Part shown: one piece after another, positions 41,605-49,447 of the stretch
Layout: the number at the start of each line of letters is the position of its first letter
Numbering within the stretch: the stretch's first letter is position 1
Assembly (NCBI RefSeq): GCF_004912155.1
Contig: NZ_STGX01000014.1
Location: 62,001 to 126,000, forward strand
Direction: 5' to 3'
DNA from: Glycomyces paridis
GTDB lineage: Bacteria; Actinomycetota; Actinomycetes; Mycobacteriales; Micromonosporaceae
Length of the DNA stretch: 64,000 bases
The notes under the pieces: model-generated
What the model was told of the DNA's origin: nothing
The model's database searches: none
Seen by the model: the letters and a program-made list of their open reading frames with translations, nothing else
Made by a program: the position numbers and the translations under genes

Positions 41605-43242
41605 TTGCAATCGGCACAGCCAACCGGTCCCGGCACCGAATGGTGGCGGAACGCGGTGATCTACCAGGTCTACCCGCGCAGCTTCGCGGACGCCGACGGC
41701 GACGGCACCGGCGACCTCGCGGGCGTCCGCGCCCGCCTGCCCCACCTGGCCGAACTCGGCGTCGACGCCCTGTGGTTCACCCCCTGGTACCGCTCGCCGC
41801 AGGCCGACGGCGGCTACGACGTGGCCGACTACCGCGAGATCGACCCCGCCTTCGGCACCCTCGCCGACGCCGAGGCCCTCATCGCCGACGCGCTCGCACT
41901 GGGCATCCGCACCATCGTCGACATCGTCCCCAACCACATCTCTTCACAGCACTCCTGGTTCCAGGAGGCCCTCGCCGCCGCCCCCGGCGACCCCGCCCGC
42001 GAGCGCTTCTGGTTCCACGACGGCAAAGGCGAGGACGGCGCCCAGATCCCCACCGGCTGGACCTCCAGCTTCGGCGGCCAGACCTGGACCCGCACCGCCG
42101 CCCCCGACGGCGCGCCCGGCCAGTGGTACCTGCACATGTTCACCCCCGAGCAGCCCGACCTCAACTGGAACCACCCCGACGTCGCCGCCGAGCACGAGGC
42201 CGTCCTGCGCTTCTGGTACGACCGCGGCGTCGCCGGGGTCCGCATCGACTCGGCCTCCATGCTCGCCAAGGACCCCGAGCTGCCCGAGGTGGGGGAGGAC
42301 CACGGCCCCGGCGCGCACCCGCACAACGACCGCGACGAGGTCCACGACGTCTACCGGCGCTGGCGCAAGATCGCCGACTCCTACGAGGAGCCGCGCCTCC
42401 TCGTCGGCGAGGTCTGGCTCGCCGACAACGACCGCTTCGTGCGCTACCTGCGCGACGACGAGATGCACATGGCGTTCAACTTCGACTTCATGACCCGCCC
42501 CTGGGACGCCGAGTCCCTCGCGGCCTCGATCCGCGACACCCTCGACTCCCACGCCGGGGTCAGCGCCCCGCCCAGCTGGGTCCTCTCCAACCACGACGTG
42601 ACCCGCCCCGTCACCCGCTACGGGCGCGAGGACTCCTCGTTCTCCTTCGCCGCCAAGCGCTTCGGCACCCCAACCGACCTGGGGCTGGGTGCCCGCCGGG
42701 CCCGCGCCGCCGCGCTGCTCACCGCCGCGCTCCCCGGCGTCCTCTACATCTACCAGGGCGACGAACTGGGACTGCCCGAAGTGGAGGACTTCCCCGAAGG
42801 CGTCCGCGAGGACCCCATGCACTTCCGCTCCGGCGGCGTCGACCCCGGCCGCGACGGCTGCCGCGTCCCCCTGCCGTGGACCGCCGAAGGCCCGACCGCC
42901 GGGTTCAACTCAGGCGGCGCGGCCACCTGGCTGCCCCAGCCCGAAGGCTGGGGCGCGTACGCCGCCGAGGCCCAGGCCGACGACCCCGACTCGTTCCTCA
43001 CCCTCTACCGCCGGGCGATCCGCCTGCGCCGCAGCGAGCCCGCGCTCCGCGGCGACGCCTTCGCCTGGACCGACACCGAACCCGGCGTCCTCGCCTTCCG
43101 GCGAGGCGAGGACCTCACCTGCGTCGTCAACTTCGCCGACGCGCCCGCGGCCCTGCCCGACCACACCGAAGTGCTGCTCGCCAGCGCTCCTCTCGATGGA
43201 GTCCTGCTGCCGAGCGACACCGCGGTGTGGCTGCGGACATGA
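41605..43242 (+). CDS. GH13 alpha-glucosidase / oligo-1,6-glucosidase
   Basis: A 545-residue alpha-amylase-superfamily enzyme without signal peptide. It opens WWRNAVIYQVYPRSFADADGDG. Conserved regions are DIVPNHIS, GVRIDSAS (nucleophile Asp215), LLVGEVWL (acid/base Glu269) and LSNHDVTRP (Asp331), so all catalytic residues are present. It probably splits imported maltose, isomaltose, trehalose or sucrose-type alpha-glucosides. The start is TTG at 41605 following ACGGAGC. It leads an operon with a receptor and two permeases, under the LacI operator. Confidence 0.93.
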   Translation: MQSAQPTGPGTEWWRNAVIYQVYPRSFADADGDGTGDLAGVRARLPHLAELGVDALWFTPWYRSPQADGGYDVADYREIDPAFGTLADAEALIADALALGIRTIVDIVPNHISSQHSWFQEALAAAPGDPARERFWFHDGKGEDGAQIPTGWTSSFGGQTWTRTAAPDGAPGQWYLHMFTPEQPDLNWNHPDVAAEHEAVLRFWYDRGVAGVRIDSASMLAKDPELPEVGEDHGPGAHPHNDRDEVHDVYRRWRKIADSYEEPRLLVGEVWLADNDRFVRYLRDDEMHMAFNFDFMTRPWDAESLAASIRDTLDSHAGVSAPPSWVLSNHDVTRPVTRYGREDSSFSFAAKRFGTPTDLGLGARRARAAALLTAALPGVLYIYQGDELGLPEVEDFPEGVREDPMHFRSGGVDPGRDGCRVPLPWTAEGPTAGFNSGGAATWLPQPEGWGAYAAEAQADDPDSFLTLYRRAIRLRRSEPALRGDAFAWTDTEPGVLAFRRGEDLTCVVNFADAPAALPDHTEVLLASAPLDGVLLPSDTAVWLRT

Positions 43243-43289
43243 CCGCGCATCAATCCCTCAACCGATATCCGCATCTACAAGGAGTGACC

Positions 43290-44639
43290 ATGAAAACCTC
43301 TCGTGCAGCGGCGGCCGTCGCCGCGGCGGCCCTCACCGCGGTGGGCCTGGGCGCATGCTCGGACGACGAACCGGACGACGGCCGCACCCACATCACGGTG
43401 ACCATCGACGCCGGACTCGAACAGGCCGCCATCGACGCCTTCCAGGCCCGCATCGACCAGTTCGAGGACGCCAACCCCGACATCGCCGTCGAGACCCAGG
43501 AGTACACCTGGACCGCCGGGACCTTCACCGCCCAGCTCGCCGGCGGCACCCTGCCCGACGTCTTCACCGTCCCGTTCACCGACGGGCGCGGCCTCATCGA
43601 GCGCGGCCAGATCGCCGACATCGGCGACCTCACCGCCGCCCTGCCCTACCGCGAGGACTACAACCCGAACATCGCGGCCGCCGGCGAAGACCCCGAAGGC
43701 GACATGTGGGCGATCCCGATCGCCGCCTACGGCCAAGGCCTGCACTACAACCGGACCCTCTTCGAGGCCGCCGGGCTCGACCCCGACGCCCCGCCGACCA
43801 CCTGGGCTGAGATCCAGTCCGCCGCCGAGACCATCAGCGATGAGACCGGCGAGGCCGGATACGCCGTCATGACCAACGACAACACCGGCGGCTGGATCCT
43901 CACCACCGTCGTCAACGCCCTCGGCGGCCGCACCGAGGCCGACGGCGCCGCCACCATCGACACGCCGCAGATGCGCGAGGCGCTCGCCCAGCTCCAGGCC
44001 ATGCGCTGGGACGACAACTCCATGGGCGACAACTTCCTGTACGACTGGGCCACCATCAACCAGGAGTTCGCCTCCGGCCGCATCGGCATGTACGTCTCCG
44101 GCGGCGGCAACTACGGCAACCTGTTCACCCAGAACGCCCTCAACCCCGACGACTACGGCCTGACCGTGCTGCCGCTCGCCGACGACCCGAACGCGGGCGT
44201 CCTCGGCGGCGGCACCCTCGCCGTCGTCAGCCCGAACGCCGAGACCGACGAGCAGGCCGCCGCCGTCAAGTGGATCGACTTCTACTACATGGAGAAGCTC
44301 ACCGTCCAGGAGGCCGCCGTCGCCGACGCCGAGGTCAAGGCCGAGACCGACCAGCCCGTGGGCGCCCCCGAGCTCCCGGTCTTCGACAAGGCCACCTACG
44401 ACGAGGTCCAGACCTGGATCGCCGAGTACGTGAACGTCCCCGTCGAGCAGATGGCCCCCTACACCGGCCAGGTGTTCGACCAGCCGCTCCTCAACGAGCC
44501 CGTCACCGCCACCCAGGAGGTCTACGGCGTCCTCGACACCGTCGTCCAGTCCATCCTGACCGAGGAGGGCGCCGACATCGACGCCCTGCTCGAAACCGCC
44601 CAGGCCGAAGCCCAGGCCGCGATCGACGCGGCCGCGTAG
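43290..44639 (+). CDS. Sugar ABC transporter substrate-binding lipoprotein (CUT1, alpha-glucoside type)
   Basis: A 449-residue receptor with a short signal and lipobox LGAC (Cys23). Family 1 receptor phrases are HITVTIDAGLEQAAIDAFQ, TAQLAGGTLPDVFTVPF, AIPIAAYGQGLHYNRTLFEAAGLDP and FASGRIGMYVSGGGNYG. AAGGAG precedes the ATG. It is the second gene of the GH13 operon, so an alpha-glucoside ligand is inferred. Confidence 0.92.
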   Translation: MKTSRAAAAVAAAALTAVGLGACSDDEPDDGRTHITVTIDAGLEQAAIDAFQARIDQFEDANPDIAVETQEYTWTAGTFTAQLAGGTLPDVFTVPFTDGRGLIERGQIADIGDLTAALPYREDYNPNIAAAGEDPEGDMWAIPIAAYGQGLHYNRTLFEAAGLDPDAPPTTWAEIQSAAETISDETGEAGYAVMTNDNTGGWILTTVVNALGGRTEADGAATIDTPQMREALAQLQAMRWDDNSMGDNFLYDWATINQEFASGRIGMYVSGGGNYGNLFTQNALNPDDYGLTVLPLADDPNAGVLGGGTLAVVSPNAETDEQAAAVKWIDFYYMEKLTVQEAAVADAEVKAETDQPVGAPELPVFDKATYDEVQTWIAEYVNVPVEQMAPYTGQVFDQPLLNEPVTATQEVYGVLDTVVQSILTEEGADIDALLETAQAEAQAAIDAAA

Positions 44640-44651
44640 CGGAAGAACGAC

Positions 44652-45620
44652 ATGTCCTCGATCGACACCCGTCCCGCCGGTGTCACCGGCGACCGGGCCA
44701 GGCCGCGCACCGCGGCCCGGCCCGGTCGCCCGGGCCTCCTCGCCCGCGCCCGCGGCGGCCTCCCCACACTGGTGTTCCTGGCGCCCATGATCATCGTGTT
44801 CGGCGTCTTCTCCTGGCTGCCCATCGGACGCGCGGTCGTCATGAGCTTCCAGCGCACCAACCTCGTGTCCGACCCCGTCTGGGTCGGCCTCGCGAACTTC
44901 CAACAGGTCTTCGCCGACCCGCAACTGCTCACCGCCGTCCAGAACACCGCCTACTTCGCGGTCCTCGCCCTGCTCTTCGGCTACCCGATCCCGCTCGTCG
45001 CCGCGATCCTCATGAGCGAGGTCCGCAAGATGCGCGGCCTCTTCAGCGCCCTCGCCTACCTGCCCGTGGTCGTGCCCCCCGTCGTCGCCGTCCTGCTGTG
45101 GAAGCTCTTCTACGACGCAGGCGAGGACGGCGTCTTCAACACCATCCTCGGCTGGGTCGGCATCGGCCCCGTCGCCTGGCTCCAAGACGCCGACATCGTC
45201 ATGCCCTCACTGGTCCTGGAGGCCACCTGGGCCGCCGCCGGCGGCACCGTCATCATCTACCTCGCCGCCCTCACCGGCGTCGACCCCAGCCTCTACGAGG
45301 CCGCCGAGATCGACGGCGCGGGCGTGTGGCACAAGCTCTGGCACATCACACTCCCGCAACTGCGCGGCATCCTCCTCATCACCTTCATCCTCCAGATCAT
45401 CGGCACCGCACAGGTCTTCCTGGAGCCGTTCCTGTTCACCGACGGCGGCCCCGCCAACAAGACCCTGACGCTCCTGCTCCTGATCTACCGCTACGCGTTC
45501 ACCAACTCGCTCGGCGGCGACTACGGCGCGGCCGCGGCCCTGAGCCTCTTGCTCGCCCTCGTCCTCACGGCCTTCTCGGTGCTGTACTTCCGCCTCACCC
45601 GATCCTGGAGCAGCTCATGA
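44652..45620 (+). CDS. Sugar ABC transporter permease (MalF-like)
   Basis: A 322-residue permease with about six helices after a 45-residue basic N-terminus. The EAA motif EAAEIDGAGVWHKLWHITLP lies at about residues 218-237. It follows the receptor gene by 12 bases and overlaps the next permease by four. No ATPase gene accompanies the system, so a shared MsiK-type ATPase elsewhere is expected. Confidence 0.92.
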   Translation: MSSIDTRPAGVTGDRARPRTAARPGRPGLLARARGGLPTLVFLAPMIIVFGVFSWLPIGRAVVMSFQRTNLVSDPVWVGLANFQQVFADPQLLTAVQNTAYFAVLALLFGYPIPLVAAILMSEVRKMRGLFSALAYLPVVVPPVVAVLLWKLFYDAGEDGVFNTILGWVGIGPVAWLQDADIVMPSLVLEATWAAAGGTVIIYLAALTGVDPSLYEAAEIDGAGVWHKLWHITLPQLRGILLITFILQIIGTAQVFLEPFLFTDGGPANKTLTLLLLIYRYAFTNSLGGDYGAAAALSLLLALVLTAFSVLYFRLTRSWSSS

Positions 45621-46504
45621 GCAAGGGCACCGACCGGGGGCTCATCGCCCCCACCGACTGGAAGCGCCCCAGCGTCAAATGGACGACCCGGATCGCGCAC
45701 CTCGCGCTCCTGGCCTGCCTCGCCGTCGCCGGACTCGGCCCCATGCTGTGGCTCCTCAAAGCCGCCGTCACGCCCACCCAGGACACACTGCGCCAACCGA
45801 TGGCACTGTGGCCCAACGGCTTCGACTTCGCCAACCTCGTCGAGGCCTGGACCCGCGTCGAGCTCGACAAGTACTTCTTCAACACCCTCGCCCTCGCCGC
45901 CGGGTCCTGGGCCGTGCAGCTCGTCGTCGCCACCACCGGCGGCTTCGCCCTCGCCGTCCTGCGCCCCAAGATCGGCAAGGCCATTTCCGGCGCGGTCCTG
46001 GCGACCCTGTTCGTGCCCAGCGTGGTCCTCCTCGTCCCGCTCTACCTCACCGTCCTCGACCCGCCCCTGCTCGGCACCTCGCTGCTCAACACCTTCTGGG
46101 CCGTATGGCTGCCCGCCGGGGCCAGCGCCTTCAACGTGCTGCTCATGCAGCGGTTCTTCGCGAACCTGCCCCGCGAGATCTTCGAGGCCGCGCGGGTCGA
46201 CGGGGCCGGGCCCTACCGGCTGTTCTGGTCGATCGTGCTGCCCATGTCGCGCCCGATCATCGGCGTGGTCTCGGTGTTCGCCGTCATCGCCTCCTGGAAG
46301 GACTTCCTCTGGCCGATGCTCGTGCTGCCCGACCCGAACCTCCAGCCGCTCTCGGTGCGCCTGCCGATCCTCCAGCAGTTCGTGGAGCTCGACGTGTTCC
46401 TTGCGGCGCTGGCGATCTCCTCGCTCATCCCGATCGCGCTGTTCCTGGTGTTCCAGCGGATGTTCCTCAGCGGCGCGAGCCTCGGGGGAGCGGTCAAGGG
46501 CTGA
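45617..46504 (+). CDS. Sugar ABC transporter permease (MalG-like)
   Basis: A 295-residue permease with about six helices and the EAA motif EAARVDGAGPYRLFWSIVLP near residue 193. Typical MalG features include GLGPMLWLLKAAVTPTQDTL after helix 1. It is the last gene of the GH13 operon and is followed immediately by a strong terminator. Confidence 0.92.
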   Translation: MSKGTDRGLIAPTDWKRPSVKWTTRIAHLALLACLAVAGLGPMLWLLKAAVTPTQDTLRQPMALWPNGFDFANLVEAWTRVELDKYFFNTLALAAGSWAVQLVVATTGGFALAVLRPKIGKAISGAVLATLFVPSVVLLVPLYLTVLDPPLLGTSLLNTFWAVWLPAGASAFNVLLMQRFFANLPREIFEAARVDGAGPYRLFWSIVLPMSRPIIGVVSVFAVIASWKDFLWPMLVLPDPNLQPLSVRLPILQQFVELDVFLAALAISSLIPIALFLVFQRMFLSGASLGGAVKG

Positions 46505-46514
46505 CCGCCGACGT

Positions 46515-46565
46515 CCGGAGCGGCGGGGCCGGGGGACCGCACCCCCCTCGGCCCCGCCGCTCCGG
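46515..46565 (+). terminator. Perfect 17-bp terminator stem after the GH13 operon
   Basis: Bases 46515-46531 pair perfectly with 46549-46565. The stem can extend inward through GGGG/CCCC pairs. Three T residues follow shortly. It separates the operon from the GH16 promoter that begins at once downstream. Confidence 0.85.
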
Positions 46566-46574
46566 CTTGTCCTA

Positions 46575-46634
46575 TTGACAGTGATCTATCCCTAATGATA
46601 AAAAGATAGGAATATTTAGAGAGAGCGCTCTCTC
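46575..46634 (+). promoter_or_regulatory. Promoter and perfect LacI-type palindrome ahead of the GH16 gene
   Basis: TTGACA at 46575-46580 followed after 16 bases by GATAAA (46597-46602) is a plausible promoter in an AT-rich stretch. GAGAGAGCGCTCTCTC at 46619-46634 is a perfect 16-base palindrome centred on GCGC, typical of LacI/CebR-family operators, placed at the expected transcription start. Its core also occurs at 23681 ahead of the GH1 operon. Confidence 0.7.
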
Positions 46635-46694
46635 GGAACCCCCATCGTTCCGGGCCGACCCGCTCCCTCGCCCACGGAACGAGAGGACGAATCC

Positions 46695-47966
46695 GTGAGA
46701 CCACCCCGCTTTCCCGTCATCGCCCGCCGCACCAGGACCCGCCTCCTCGCGCTCGCCTGCGCCGCCGTCGCGGCCGCGACGGCCGGCACGATCGCCGTCA
46801 CCAACGCCGGGGCCCAGGAGGCCGACCCCGCCGACGTCCAGGCCCAAGCGCTGACCTGGAGCGACGAGTTCAACGCCGCCTCCGGCACCGCACCCGACTC
46901 CTCCAAGTGGCGCTACGACATCGGCGGCGGCGGTTGGGGCAACAACGAGCACCAGTACTACACGAACAGCACCTCCAACGCCGCGCACGACGGCAACGGC
47001 AACATGGTCATCACCGCCCGCCGGGAGAACCCTTCGGGCTACCAGTGCTGGTACGGCGCCTGCCAGTACACCTCGGCGCGGCTGCTCACCTCGCAGACGT
47101 TCACCCAGGCGTACGGGCGCTTCGAGGCCCGCATCCAGATCCCGCGCGGCCAGGGCATCTGGCCCGCGTTCTGGATGCTCGGCGACGACATCGGCTCCGT
47201 GGGCTGGCCGCAGAGCGGCGAGATCGACATCATGGAGAACGTCGGCTTCGAGCCCAACACCGTCCACGGCACGCTCCACGGCCCCGGCTACTCCGGCGGC
47301 GCGGGCGTGGGCGGCGCCTACACGATCGGGGAGCCGTTCGCGAACGGCTTCCACACCTTCGCGGTCGACTGGTCGCCGACCTCCATCACCTGGTCGGTCG
47401 ACGGCGTCAACTACCAGACGAAGAACACCGGGAGCATCGGCGGCAACGAGTGGGTGTTCGACCACCCGTTCTTCATGATCCTGAACGTCGCGGTGGGCGG
47501 CAACTGGCCCGGCTACCCCGACGGCTCCACGCAGTTCCCGCAGCAGATGAAGATCGACTACGTGCGCGTCTACTCCGGTGCGACGAGTTCGGGCGGCGCG
47601 ATCTCGGGCCTGGCCGGCAAGTGCCTCGACGTCGAGGGCTCCGGCACCGCCGACGGCACGCCCGTGCAGCTCTACACCTGCAACGGCACCAACGCCCAGA
47701 AATGGACCGCACCCGGCGACGGGACGCTCCGAGCCCTCGGCAAATGCCTCGACGTGGCGAACGGCTCCACCGCCGACGGCACTCCGGTCCGATTGTGGAC
47801 CTGCAACGGCTCCGGCGCCCAGCAGTGGGCCTTCTCCGGCGCGAACGACATCGTGAACCCGCAGGCCGACAAGTGCTTGGACGTGCCCTGGGCCAACTCG
47901 GCCGACGGCACGAACCTCCAGATCGCCACCTGTAGCGGCAACCCCGCGCAGAAGTGGTACCGGTGA
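46695..47966 (+). CDS. Secreted GH16 beta-glucanase with ricin-type (CBM13) domain
   Basis: A 423-residue exported enzyme. The signal sequence covers about residues 1-42. The GH16 domain (about 52-295) has the catalytic motif GEIDIMENVG with Glu176 (nucleophile), Asp178 and Glu181 (acid/base). The C-terminal 120 residues form a ricin B-type lectin (CBM13) with three repeats, each ending in the QxW motif (AQKWT, AQQWAF, AQKWYR). The expected action is endo-cleavage of beta-1,3-glucan such as laminarin or fungal wall glucan; products could feed the GH1 operon. The start is GTG, with GAGAGGA upstream. Confidence 0.93.
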   Translation: MRPPRFPVIARRTRTRLLALACAAVAAATAGTIAVTNAGAQEADPADVQAQALTWSDEFNAASGTAPDSSKWRYDIGGGGWGNNEHQYYTNSTSNAAHDGNGNMVITARRENPSGYQCWYGACQYTSARLLTSQTFTQAYGRFEARIQIPRGQGIWPAFWMLGDDIGSVGWPQSGEIDIMENVGFEPNTVHGTLHGPGYSGGAGVGGAYTIGEPFANGFHTFAVDWSPTSITWSVDGVNYQTKNTGSIGGNEWVFDHPFFMILNVAVGGNWPGYPDGSTQFPQQMKIDYVRVYSGATSSGGAISGLAGKCLDVEGSGTADGTPVQLYTCNGTNAQKWTAPGDGTLRALGKCLDVANGSTADGTPVRLWTCNGSGAQQWAFSGANDIVNPQADKCLDVPWANSADGTNLQIATCSGNPAQKWYR

Positions 47967-47981
47967 GGCCGGGATGAGGAG

Positions 47982-48013
47982 GGGGCGTGCGCGGCACCGG
48001 CCGCGCACGCCCC
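47982..48013 (+). terminator. Perfect 13-bp terminator after the GH16 gene
   Basis: GGGGCGTGCGCGG (47982-47994) pairs with CCGCGCACGCCCC (48001-48013) around six bases, 16 bases after the stop codon. Confidence 0.8.
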
Positions 48014-48061
48014 GGTTCCCCTGACGGGCCCGTTCCCGGCGGACCCCGGGGCCGAACGGCG

Positions 48062-49333
48062 CGACAACCGTATTTCGTTACCTCCCGCCGCGGCCGCACG
48101 GTCAGCGCCAGCGGATCGCGCGCTTCACGGCGGGGACGCCGCCGCACACCTCCGCGTCGCCCGCCGCCGCGACCGCGTTGACGACGAGGAAGGCGTGGGC
48201 CAGCATCGCGAGGGTCACGTGCCGGTACCACCCCTCCCACCTGCGGACCTGGTAGTGGTCGAGCCCGCACTCGGCGTTCGCGGCACGGAGGCACGCCGCC
48301 ATGGCCCGGCGCGCGTCGGCGGTGCGCACGATCTCCTCGCGCTGCACGGAGTCCGCGTGGAAGCACAGGTAGTAGACGAGTTCGCCGGTGCGCTGGGGCG
48401 AGCGCCGCACCAGCAGCGTGCGGACGAACCCGGGAGGGAGACCGGAGTCGGCCGGGAGGGTCGCCCAGGCCCAGTCGTACTCGCGCGCACCGCAGGCGCC
48501 CGGACGGGTCGCCATCCGGTGCCAGGCCGAGTCCGGCGCGCGGCTCGCCAGGACGTCGACCCGACCGTCCTCCTCCAGCTCCTGAAGCATCTGCGTGAGG
48601 GGCACCTCGACGACGTACGGCAGGCGTCGGGCCGACAGGAACGTCAGGAAGGCGCTGTCGCGCCCGTAGGTCGCGTCGGCGGCCACCCATCCGGCCTCGA
48701 CGCCGGCCGAGACGGCGCGCGCGATCATCGCCTCCGCCAGCCGCGGTTTCGCCAGCGCCCCTTCGGCGGCGCGGGCGGGAGGGACTCCCGCGGCCTCGCA
48801 GCGGACGGGGTCGTCGGTCCAGGAGGCCGGCAGGTGGAGCTCCCGGTCGATCAGTGCGGCACCGCGCTCGCCGACGTAGGCGAGGAACACGCCCACCTGG
48901 CAGTTCTCGACCCGGTCGGCGGTGCGCGAGTACTGGCGCTGCACGCCGACCGAGGCGGGGCCCCGCTTGACGAAGCCGGCCTCGTCGATCACCAGCGCCC
49001 CTGCGGGATCGGCCAGGTGCGCGGCGGCGTAGGCGCGCAACGCGTCGCGCAGGAGGTCGGCCGACCAGACCGCCCGGCTCAGGAAGTGCTGCACCCCAAC
49101 GGGGGTCGAGTCGCCGGCGGCCTGGGCGAGCTGCCAGCCGCTCTTGCGCTCCACCGGGGCCAGCAGGCTCACCAGATACGACCTGGCGCGTCGGCGCAGT
49201 TCGACCCTTCCGAACAATTCTCCAACCGTAGAGAAAACCTCGTCCAACCGTGAACGCCATTCCGTGATCTCTTGGGGCGCAACATCTTTGACCATCAATT
49301 GCAATGATAGGAAGTCACGAAACACGATTGTCG
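48062..49333. mobile_element. IS701-like insertion sequence, 1.27 kb
   Basis: The left end 48062-48085 and the right end 49310-49333 are inverted repeats of 24 bases matching in 20 positions, with outer ends CGACAA and TTGTCG. They enclose one transposase gene. I see no convincing target-site duplication. The element separates the GH16 gene from the 528-residue gene and the CdtB-like gene. Confidence 0.75.
48102..49295 (-). CDS. IS701 family transposase, probably catalytically impaired
   Basis: A 397-residue transposase. The first two DDE Asp residues are in place: Asp104 in LVIDEAGFVKRG and Asp207 in WVAADATYGRD. The third motif, normally RW-x-(V/I)-E-E-x-FQ-x-x-K, reads RRAMAACLRAANAECGLDHYQVRRWEGW, so the usual Glu is Ala. 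The C-terminus is also somewhat short for the family. The frame is otherwise intact, which suggests recent loss of activity. The ATG at 49295 gives the family N-terminus; upstream codons run out of the element. Confidence 0.85.
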   Translation of the reverse strand: MVKDVAPQEITEWRSRLDEVFSTVGELFGRVELRRRARSYLVSLLAPVERKSGWQLAQAAGDSTPVGVQHFLSRAVWSADLLRDALRAYAAAHLADPAGALVIDEAGFVKRGPASVGVQRQYSRTADRVENCQVGVFLAYVGERGAALIDRELHLPASWTDDPVRCEAAGVPPARAAEGALAKPRLAEAMIARAVSAGVEAGWVAADATYGRDSAFLTFLSARRLPYVVEVPLTQMLQELEEDGRVDVLASRAPDSAWHRMATRPGACGAREYDWAWATLPADSGLPPGFVRTLLVRRSPQRTGELVYYLCFHADSVQREEIVRTADARRAMAACLRAANAECGLDHYQVRRWEGWYRHVTLAMLAHAFLVVNAVAAAGDAEVCGGVPAVKRAIRWR

Positions 49334-49447
49334 ACCCAGTTCCGAACGGGAATCGCGGAGTGGGAGCGGCGACGGCGGCGGCGCGGTGATCCTGATTGCA
49401 GGCGATCGAACCACCTGTTCGATCCATTGCCGAAAAGGACAAGCACA

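Noticed and set aside
46607-46613. TAGGAAT ahead of the GH16 gene as a fifth Rrf2-type site
   Set aside because: Only one arm fits; the bases nine positions to the left (46591-46597) do not match AATCCTA, and the gene has no sulfur link.
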